Origin: Salinivirga sp964413185
GTDB lineage: Bacteria; Bacteroidota; Bacteroidia; Bacteroidales; Salinivirgaceae
Length of the DNA: 7,724 bases
Reading direction: 5' to 3'
NCBI GenBank assembly: GCA_964413185.1
Contig: CAYPSX010000192.1
Location: forward strand, 1 to 7,724
Shown here: positions 1-4,999 of the stretch, one piece after another
How positions within the stretch are numbered: position 1 is the stretch's first letter
How the letters are laid out: each line of letters begins with the position of its first letter
Translations under genes and position numbers: made by a program
The notes under the pieces: generated by a model
Seen by the model: only the letters and a program-made list of their open reading frames with translations
Databases searched by the model: none
What the model was told of the DNA's origin: nothing

Positions 1-669
1 TACGGGCTCATCGAATTCTTCATGCAGAAATTCTTCTTTTGAAACTTTGCGAATACTGAGCTGGGCAAGTGTTTCCAACGCTCCGGAAGCAACCCTTCCC
101 TCGCCGGTAACCAGAATTTTCTTAGTTCTGAGTTCAACTTTACGAAGTCCGGCAAACATTTCTTCCATGTCGTGACACTGGTGTGCGGGTTTCAACCTGA
201 AACTGTCCGTTCGGATTCCACGTGCGCGAATGGCATTGTAGGCACCGACTATTCCGGCCCAGCGACCAAACGCCACTACCCTGGCTCCATCGGGCGTAGT
301 CAGGTATTCATAATCGATCAGGGTGATTTTTTTTCGCATCATTTCCTGCAACATCTCGCGGTTATACGATTGTTTTTTGGCTACATGCGCAAAGAATACA
401 TAAGATTTACCCTCAATGAAAGTAGTTTTATCAACCTCTTTAACACCCATTAGGATATCGCAATCAGACAAATCATTGTCCAACTGCAGCTTAAGGTAGC
501 TATACTCTTCATCTTTATAGCAACGTATCGGGCTGGGTTGAATTTTAAACTTTAGTCCCGGATATTTTTCTTTGGCATCCAGTATTTGCGGTGGAGAGAG
601 CGGCACTCTTCGGTCTGGAGGTGTTTTCGTTTCTTTTAGTACACCTATGCATAAATTTTTTTTACTCAT
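1..669 (-). CDS. Saccharopine/alanine dehydrogenase-family oxidoreductase, N-terminal part
   Basis: This minus-strand gene begins at ATG 669 and runs off the left edge, so only the first 223 codons are seen. The N-terminus (IGVLKETKTPPDRRVPLSP, residues 8-26) is the typical opening of the alanine dehydrogenase/transhydrogenase N-terminal domain. MGVKEV (Lys77) and FFAHVAKKQ (His95), followed by ARVVAFGRWAG (129-139), resemble the NAD-dependent lysine-forming saccharopine dehydrogenase (Lys1) branch, where a Lys/His pair is catalytic. Residues 184-197 (KILVTGEGRVASGA) look like the start of the Rossmann NAD-binding domain. The family interconverts amino acids and oxo acids with NAD(P)H in the cytosol; whether this member makes lysine, uses alanine or does something else cannot be told from half a protein. 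It is divergent from ssrA and looks like core genome. The family assignment is firm, the substrate is not. Confidence 0.88.
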   Translation of the reverse strand, partial: MSKKNLCIGVLKETKTPPDRRVPLSPPQILDAKEKYPGLKFKIQPSPIRCYKDEEYSYLKLQLDNDLSDCDILMGVKEVDKTTFIEGKSYVFFAHVAKKQSYNREMLQEMMRKKITLIDYEYLTTPDGARVVAFGRWAGIVGAYNAIRARGIRTDSFRLKPAHQCHDMEEMFAGLRKVELRTKKILVTGEGRVASGALETLAQLSIRKVSKEEFLHEEFDEPV

Positions 670-915
670 ACTTGTTTATTTTGGCTAAAGATATAAAATT
701 TTTGTGGATTTATAAATGAATGCAAAGGTTTGCATAACGCAACGCGGCAATAAAATATGAACGGGAATCACAATCAAAAGTTAGCCTTAAATGAGGACAA
801 TATTCATTATCAATGGGTTTCGTATTTTACAACATCCTGTTCTTAGAATTATTTCGCTCTGGTATGCATTTTGGTTCGTAATTTACGGTTAAAAACATGG
901 ACTAATTTAAGGGTT

Positions 916-962
916 TAACAAATTTGCTGCTTTAAATAGGGGTTTAGGCAGCAAATTTGTTA
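916..962. repeat. Perfect 15-bp inverted repeat upstream of ssrA
   Basis: The arms are TAACAAATTTGCTGC (916-930) and GCAGCAAATTTGTTA (948-962), fully complementary, with a 17-base loop. On the plus strand the stem is followed by TTATTTTTG, so it has the form of an intrinsic terminator, although no plus-strand gene precedes it in the window. The right arm abuts and partly overlaps the ssrA -7 element. It could be a terminator left over from a lost gene, a block to read-through into ssrA, or a regulator-binding palindrome. Confidence 0.75.
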
Positions 963-968
963 TTTTTG
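961..968 (+). promoter_or_regulatory. Putative ssrA promoter, -7 element
   Basis: TATTTTTG matches the Bacteroidota consensus TAnnTTTG exactly. It lies about 40 bases before the mature tmRNA 5' end at 1009, leaving room for a short 5' leader removed by RNase P. No clear TTTG -33 box was found at the usual 19-21 base spacing, because that position falls in the inverted-repeat loop. Confidence 0.5.
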
Positions 969-1008
969 TAGATTAGATAAAAGAAGATGGGTTTATATAC
1001 CAATATAC

Positions 1009-1404
1009 GGGGCTGACATGGTTTTGACAGCAGGTTTAATTGGTACGTAAGCATGCCGGGTTTTGTATATTTCCCGAAAAAGAATGTACGAACCTTTTTT
1101 TAATTGGCAACAACAATTATGCGCTTGCTGCGTAGTCTGACAATGTCGGCTATGCTTAATCCACGGCTACAATAGGTCGGGACGAGTCACTCCCGGATGG
1201 TGTTTCCCGATACCGGTTCGATATGGAGTGCCAGAAGTTTGGGATAGCTTTTACGGAGCCGCGACGTAAGAGCGAAATTCAGCGGATAAGGTTGGTTTTT
1301 GGGTGTCCTTACCCTGATCCAACCCGACAACCAAGAAAGGACTAAGCATGTAGAAAGCGTATGGGTTGCCTGCCTGGACGCGGGTTCGACTCCCGCCAGC
1401 TCCA
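1009..1404 (+). ncRNA. ssrA: Transfer-messenger RNA (tmRNA)
   Basis: tmRNA rescues ribosomes stalled on broken mRNAs: charged with alanine, it enters the A site with SmpB and then serves as a template for a degradation tag. The 5' end GGGGCUG (1009-1015) pairs with CAGCUCC (1397-1403) to form the acceptor stem, with A1404 as discriminator base; CCA is not encoded and must be added. The T arm is GCGGG-TTCGACT-CCCGC (1380-1396). The tag reading frame runs from GGC 1106 to TAG 1133-1135 and encodes GNNNYALAA, so the full tag would be (A)GNNNYALAA, ending in the usual protease-targeting residues. The 396-base one-piece form is normal for the phylum. The 3' end is the presumed integration site of the element to the right. 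Identification is near certain; the exact ends come from stem pairing. Confidence 0.97.
1380..1404 (+). other. Candidate attL core in the ssrA 3' end
   Basis: tRNA and tmRNA 3' ends, especially the T arm and acceptor stem, are common targets of tyrosine recombinases, which restore the gene by carrying a copy of its 3' end. Here an integrase gene follows ssrA by about 255 bases and the sequence becomes more AT-rich. No second copy of TTCGACTCCCGCCAGCTCC occurs elsewhere in the window, so the partner site would lie beyond the right edge. The boundary is inferred from context, not demonstrated. Confidence 0.45.
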
Positions 1405-1428
1405 CTTTGTTACATTCCAGAAAATACT

Positions 1429-1463
1429 AAAAGTCTCAGAATGAAAGTTTTGAGACTTTTTTT
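1429..1463 (+). terminator. Intrinsic terminator of ssrA
   Basis: AAAAGTCTCA (1429-1438) pairs perfectly with TGAGACTTTT (1451-1460), and the stem can extend inward by three more weak pairs. It is followed by an uninterrupted T run to 1463. It lies 25 bases after the tmRNA 3' end, the expected place for ssrA termination. The A-rich left flank means it could also act on transcripts from the opposite strand. Confidence 0.88.
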
Positions 1464-1505
1464 ATTTCAAAAAACTTCATAAAAAACCGCAAAAATTCGA
1501 TTGAA

Positions 1506-1556
1506 AGGATACCTTATCGGATACCTGTTACCCTCTTTCTCAATTAGGTATCCGAT
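1506..1556. repeat. Three GGATACCT-type repeats: candidate integrase arm sites or int operator
   Basis: AGGATACCT occurs at 1506-1514 and CGGATACCT at 1518-1526 in direct orientation. The inverted form AGGTATCCG is at 1546-1554. The second and third copies form a perfect 11-bp inverted repeat (ATCGGATACCT 1516-1526 / AGGTATCCGAT 1546-1556) with a 19-base loop. Lying between the presumed attL core and the integrase gene, they fit arm-type binding sites for the integrase N-terminal domain or an operator for int. Since TTTT follows the hairpin, a second terminator is the alternative. Confidence 0.6.
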
Positions 1557-1599
1557 TTTCTCATAACAAACTTAATGACAATTTATTGTAAATTCAAAA

Positions 1600-1634
1600 T
1601 TTCGCTATTTTTTCATAAATTTTTACTATTTTTG
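1600..1634 (+). promoter_or_regulatory. Putative integrase promoter
   Basis: TATTTTTG (1627-1634) is a perfect TAnnTTTG -7 element, and a weak TTTCG (1600-1604) sits about 22 bases upstream as a possible -33 box. Transcription would start near 1640, giving a leader of about 20 bases before ATG 1660. That leader has no strong Shine-Dalgarno, as is usual in this phylum. Confidence 0.45.
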
Positions 1635-1659
1635 AAAGAAAAATATCAATTGTATTTGT

Positions 1660-2886
1660 ATGAAACCAAAAACATCTTTTTCAATTTCATTTGTAATACG
1701 TAAAGATAAAGTTGATACTAATGGCGCAGTACCAGTTTTTATGCGGGTTACAATAACCGGAAAACGGGTAAATCTTTCTACAGGCAGACGCGTTGATTTA
1801 AGTAAATGGCATAGTGGTAAGGCATTGGGAAATAGTGTGGCTTCACGTAACTTGAATAAATTCCTGGATTCTTTTCGTGTTAAAGCATACGAAATTCAGC
1901 GGGAAATGCTCGATCAACATGAAGTTATAACTGCTGAATCATTCAAAGAGCGATTTACAGGTGGAGGTAAATCAACCAAAACTGTGTTTGAAGTATTTGA
2001 TTATCACAACAACCAAATTAAAGAACGTATTGGGATTGATTACAGCCTGAATACATCCAAGCGATTTGAAACTGCCCGCAAACATACCTTGAGTTTTATG
2101 CAGCATCATTATAATCGCAAGGATATGTATTTGCATGAGCTGAACTTTGAATTCATCTCAGCCATGGAACATTATCTAAAAACAGTGCATAAATGCAATC
2201 ATAACACAACCATAAAGTATATCAAAAATTTCAGGAAGGTTATCAATTTTGCGATTAACAATGAATGGCTGGCTAATGATCCATTCCGTAATTTCAAGAC
2301 TAAGCTTGAACGTGTAGAGCGCGAGTTTTTAACCAATGATGAGTTAAACACACTGATGACAAAAGAGCTTCACCCACGATTGGATACCGTTAGGGACGTT
2401 TTTGCCTTTTGCTGCTATACCGGATTAGCCTATGCAGAAGTATCCAAATTATCGACAGACCATATCAAAACCGATGAAGACGGAGAGGAATGGATTTACA
2501 TACACCGGATGAAAACCAAGAATAAATCGACTATTCCGTTATTGAAACCTGCAAAAATTTTAATTGATAAGTACAAAGATGATTCTTATTGTAAAACAAA
2601 TAATGTATTGCTTCCGGTGATATCCAATCAGAAAATGAATGCATATTTAAAGGAAATCGCGATCATCTGTGGAATTGATAAAAACTTAACCACCCACCTG
2701 GCCCGCCATACTTTTGCTACCACAGTAACTTTAGGAAATGGTGTTTCCATGGAGGCTTTGAAAGGTATGTTAGGACATCAGGATATTCGGGCAACCCAAA
2801 TTTATGGTAAAATAACTCAGGAAAAAATAAGTAAAGAGATGAAGGGTGTGAGTAAATTTTTAAACCTTAATCTTAAAAAACAATAA
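1660..2886 (+). CDS. Tyrosine recombinase (site-specific integrase, IntDOT-like group)
   Basis: This 408-aa protein has the three-part layout of Bacteroidetes element integrases. Residues 1-95 resemble the arm-binding domain (the VNLSTGRRVDLSKW stretch near 37-50 is typical). Residues about 105-215 form the SAM-like core-binding domain, and about 225-400 the catalytic domain. Visible catalytic residues are Lys285 (RMKTKNK), His346 and Arg349 (HLARH), His373 (LGHQD) and the nucleophile Tyr382 (IYGK). The usual first arginine is replaced by Ala257 in YTGLAYAEV; IntDOT of CTnDOT also lacks this arginine yet is active, so the enzyme is not necessarily dead. It would integrate and excise the element at the ssrA 3' end by strand exchange through a phosphotyrosine intermediate. 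Length is normal for the family and the frame is intact. Family is certain; the ssrA target is inferred from position. Confidence 0.95.
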   Translation: MKPKTSFSISFVIRKDKVDTNGAVPVFMRVTITGKRVNLSTGRRVDLSKWHSGKALGNSVASRNLNKFLDSFRVKAYEIQREMLDQHEVITAESFKERFTGGGKSTKTVFEVFDYHNNQIKERIGIDYSLNTSKRFETARKHTLSFMQHHYNRKDMYLHELNFEFISAMEHYLKTVHKCNHNTTIKYIKNFRKVINFAINNEWLANDPFRNFKTKLERVEREFLTNDELNTLMTKELHPRLDTVRDVFAFCCYTGLAYAEVSKLSTDHIKTDEDGEEWIYIHRMKTKNKSTIPLLKPAKILIDKYKDDSYCKTNNVLLPVISNQKMNAYLKEIAIICGIDKNLTTHLARHTFATTVTLGNGVSMEALKGMLGHQDIRATQIYGKITQEKISKEMKGVSKFLNLNLKKQ

Positions 2887-2908
2887 AAACAGGAACTCAA
2901 AAAAACCA

Positions 2909-2950
2909 GTGACTACGTGACTACATCGACTACATTTTTCGTAAAAATGT
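2909..2950. repeat. 8-bp tandem repeat and 8-bp hairpin after int
   Basis: GTGACTAC occurs twice head to tail (2909-2916, 2917-2924), followed by ATCGACTAC (2925-2933). Overlapping the end is a hairpin, ACATTTTT (2932-2939) / AAAAATGT (2943-2950), with loop CGT. No T run follows, so this is a poor intrinsic terminator. It directly precedes the 21-bp repeat array. Confidence 0.6.
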
Positions 2951-2960
2951 CGAATCTCAT

Positions 2961-3066
2961 GAAAAGACGTGTTTGAGTCAGGTTTTAGAGGTGTTTGGGT
3001 AATGAAAAGACGTGTTTGGGTGCTGAAAAGACATGCTTAGGACGCGAAAAGAGGTGTTTAAGAGAT
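2961..3066. repeat. Five tandem ~21-bp iteron-like repeats
   Basis: Units start at 2961, 2983, 3004, 3025 and 3046; the last three are spaced exactly 21 bases apart, while the first is 22 long. The best-conserved part is GAAAAGACGTGTTT; unit 2 has a diverged start (TTTTAGAGGTGTTT), unit 4 reads GAAAAGACATGCTT and unit 5 GAAAAGAGGTGTTT. The 21-base period is two helical turns, so each unit presents the same DNA face, as in iterons or multi-site operators. The core AAAgACGTgTTT is nearly palindromic. Units are contiguous, so this is not CRISPR, and the frames contain stops, so it is not a coding repeat. Confidence 0.8.
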
Positions 3067-3072
3067 GTTTTC

Positions 3073-3090
3073 ACAAAGCGTTTGCTTTGT
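3073..3090. repeat. Short hairpin overlapping the next promoter
   Basis: ACAAAGC (3073-3079) pairs with GCTTTGT (3084-3090) around a GTTT loop, followed by the T-rich stretch TTTGTTAGTT. It could be a weak terminator for int transcripts. It also overlaps the -33 box of the next gene (TTTG 3081-3084), so it might act as an operator. Confidence 0.5.
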
Positions 3091-3113
3091 TTTGTTAGTT
3101 ATTATTAAATTTG
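3081..3113 (+). promoter_or_regulatory. Putative promoter of the Schlafen/AlbA_2 gene
   Basis: TTTG (3081-3084), a 21-base spacer and TAAATTTG (3106-3113) match the Bacteroidota -33/-7 promoter consensus. Transcription would start near 3119, leaving a leader of about 60 bases. The promoter lies directly after the 21-bp repeat array, whose last unit ends 15 bases before the -33 box, so a protein bound to the array could influence it. Confidence 0.6.
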
Positions 3114-3179
3114 ACATAGGCATTATTTTATTATTATGAAAAAATATAACGTACTGGTTTATTCTTTACACTAAAGATT

Positions 3180-4649
3180 ATGAAGTTAGTAGAACAAATC
3201 GAGAAAGGGGAAAGTAAAATACTGGAGTTCAAGGAAGCCTTGCCGAAAAACGAGAGTTTAGCTAAAACAATCGTTGCGTTTTCAAATACCAGTGGAGGAA
3301 AACTAATTATTGGAGTTGATGATGATCACAAGGTTGTTGGAGTTCGTGATAATTTGATTTTTAAAATGAAAGACCAAATCGCCTCCATTATTTCTGATAA
3401 CTGCTCGCCAAGTATTTTACCTGAAATTTACAATGTAAATATTAATGGGAAGGTGTTAGTGGTTGTGGAAGTTGTGCGTGGTAACCTCAAACCATATTTT
3501 ATCAAAAAGCAAGGGAAAGCAGGTGGAACTTATGTTAGGCTTGGAGCTACTAACCGGAATGCCGATAGCGATACAATTGCAGAATTGGAGCGACAAAGGA
3601 GAAATATTAGTTTTGATGAAGATATATGCTATGAAGAGGGCTTTGCAGATTTGGATGTTTCTCCGTTGACTGCAAAGTTTAAAGAACATGGCAAGAATCT
3701 GGATAAAGAGAAATTGATAAATCTTAAGCTTCTTAAAAAGGAAAATGATAAGTATTATCCGACAAATGCGTTGATGATAATATTAGGTAAATTTTGGCAT
3801 TGTACCATTAAGTGTGCTCGTTTTAAAGGAAATACGATGTCTGTTTTTACCGATAAAAAAGAGTATGGTGGAGATGTGTTTTCAATCTTGGAGAATACCC
3901 AAAGTTTTGTATTAAACCACATTAACCTGAAAGGCGAAATAAAAGGATTGTATCGAACAGATACGTATGAAATTCCTGTTCCGGCTATTCGAGAGGCTTT
4001 GATAAATGCCATTGTTCATCGTGATTATGTAAATCAGGGAAGAGATATTAAAGTTGGAATTTATGATGATATTGTAAATGTCGTCTCTCCTGGAGGGTTG
4101 CCAAATACCATTACTATTGAAGATGCTTTAAATGGACGAAGTGAAGCCCGAAATCGAGTTTTGGCCAATGTTTTTAAGGAGCTTGGACTAATAGAGCAAT
4201 GGGGAACAGGACTTAAGCGAATAATAAATGAATGTAAGGAGCACGGCTTGACTTTACCTATTATTTCTGAGAAAAATGATTTTTTCGATGTTGAGATTTT
4301 CCGTTCACAACCAATTACGACTGAAAATAATGATGTAGAGGAGGCAAGTGGGAATGATATTACCAAAAAATCGCTGAAAGACACTAATCAAGATAATTAT
4401 CCGAACGATTACGAACGATTACGAACGATTGCGAACGATTACGAACGATTGAAAAAGGAGAAAAAGGAAATCCTTTTATATCTGTTGGATAATAAAAAAG
4501 TATCAAGGAAACAAGCAGCAGAAATTATAGGACTAAAGAACACTGCGACTTATGAAGTTTTAACAGAAATGGTAAGCGATGGCCTTATTGAAAAACAAGG
4601 CCAAGGAAGGACTACCCATTATACTCTTGTTGTCGGTGATATTAGGTGA
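3180..4649 (+). CDS. Schlafen/AlbA_2 domain, GHKL-type ATPase and winged-helix protein
   Basis: This 489-aa protein matches the layout of 'ATP-binding / putative DNA-binding domain' proteins (COG2865-like). Residues about 1-130 form an AlbA_2 (Schlafen core) domain: ESKILEFKEA (11-20), then SGGKLIIGVDDD (38-49). Glu11, Glu16 and an Asp at 47-49 sit where Schlafen nucleases carry their acidic residues, so RNase or DNase activity is possible but unproven. Residues about 265-350 resemble a C-terminal HATPase_c_4 segment: REALINAIVHRDY (271-283), SPGGLP (303-308) and WGTGLKRI (341-348). A charged linker contains NDYERL twice (409-414, 419-424), encoded by a 10-bp DNA repeat. Residues about 428-485 form a winged helix (VSRKQAAEIIGL). 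ATG 3180 follows a consensus promoter. Such proteins are annotated as transcription regulators and also occur in defence islands; the actual role here is unknown. Confidence 0.88.
   Translation: MKLVEQIEKGESKILEFKEALPKNESLAKTIVAFSNTSGGKLIIGVDDDHKVVGVRDNLIFKMKDQIASIISDNCSPSILPEIYNVNINGKVLVVVEVVRGNLKPYFIKKQGKAGGTYVRLGATNRNADSDTIAELERQRRNISFDEDICYEEGFADLDVSPLTAKFKEHGKNLDKEKLINLKLLKKENDKYYPTNALMIILGKFWHCTIKCARFKGNTMSVFTDKKEYGGDVFSILENTQSFVLNHINLKGEIKGLYRTDTYEIPVPAIREALINAIVHRDYVNQGRDIKVGIYDDIVNVVSPGGLPNTITIEDALNGRSEARNRVLANVFKELGLIEQWGTGLKRIINECKEHGLTLPIISEKNDFFDVEIFRSQPITTENNDVEEASGNDITKKSLKDTNQDNYPNDYERLRTIANDYERLKKEKKEILLYLLDNKKVSRKQAAEIIGLKNTATYEVLTEMVSDGLIEKQGQGRTTHYTLVVGDIR
4401..4450 (+). 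repeat. Five 10-bp tandem repeats inside the coding sequence
   Basis: Units begin at 4401, 4411, 4421, 4431 and 4441. All share CGAACGATT and differ only in the first base (C, A, A, G, A). Ten is not a multiple of three, so the peptide repeats every 30 bases, and none of the three frames has a stop inside the array. Losing one unit brings TGA 4450-4452 into frame at once. Gaining one unit leads to TAA 4490-4492 after 13 codons. Either event would remove the winged-helix domain while leaving the AlbA_2 and ATPase parts. Confidence 0.92.
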
Positions 4650-4999
4650 AATAGTGCTTAGTAATCCCGGGATAAATGCCATTTTTTTTGACGTAGTAAG
4701 TTGTTCAGTTTTATTAACTGTTCATTATAAATACCTTCCTGCAAGTTTCATTTCAAAAGTACAAAAAATGGAAAAACAACCGGAAACGATTATTTTAGAA
4801 TTAGAAAGCCTGTGTGTGGCTTTTCAACGGTTTCAACTATCTTAACCCGAAAAATTAGCTTCGCTGAGCTCGTCCTTCGTCCTCGGTTCATCAATTTTCT
4901 AGCAATTTTTATGAGCTTACAATTCAAAAAACAAACGAAAAAGTTGATTTATAATGAAAATCGGTTCGGAATTCTTATTTTTATCGCAATTGATTAATT
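4650..4999. other. Non-coding spacer between Schlafen-like gene and helicase
   Basis: This 350-base AT-rich stretch has no convincing gene. It contains a perfect 10-bp palindrome ATCCCGGGAT (4664-4673) followed eight bases later by an eight-T run (4682-4689), which is a poor terminator because it has no loop. There is a small inverted repeat CAGTT/AACTG (4706-4720). A 25-codon frame at 4768-4845 (starting MEKQPETIIL) has neither a clear ribosome site nor a recognised family. A GC-richer patch at about 4855-4890 stands out and may be a remnant. The closest promoter-like site for the helicase is TATTTTTA (4976-4983), one mismatch from consensus and without a good -33 box. Confidence 0.5.

Larger units (their letters stand above)
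670..1008. other. Divergent intergenic region between dehydrogenase and ssrA
   Basis: No credible gene was seen in either strand of this 339-base stretch. It contains a short palindrome at 720-735 (ATGCAAA-GG-TTTGCAT), a much longer inverted repeat at 916-962, and a consensus -7 element for ssrA at 961-968 (annotated separately). The rest is AT-rich sequence without recognisable structure. Confidence 0.6.

Noticed and set aside
172..453. Plus-strand open frame of 93 codons
   Set aside because: It lies entirely antisense to the dehydrogenase gene, whose protein is clearly family-like; the plus-strand product has no recognisable features.
720..735. ATGCAAA-GG-TTTGCAT palindrome as an operator of the dehydrogenase gene
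   Set aside because: The symmetry is real but short, with a two-base centre and no second copy; no regulator can be assigned and the position alone does not support a call.
1187..1405. Minus-strand open frame of 72 codons
   Set aside because: It is antisense to the structured part of ssrA and is explained by tmRNA sequence.
2961..3066. CRISPR array
   Set aside because: The repeats are contiguous 21-mers with no unique spacers, and there are no cas genes.
4664..4689. Intrinsic terminator after the Schlafen-like gene
   Set aside because: The palindrome ATCCCGGGAT has no loop and is separated from the T run by eight bases, so a normal terminator hairpin cannot form.
4579..4845. Plus-strand frame of 88 codons overlapping the end of the Schlafen-like gene
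   Set aside because: It starts inside the winged-helix coding region in another frame, has no ribosome site and no family resemblance. A shorter inner start at 4768 is no better supported.
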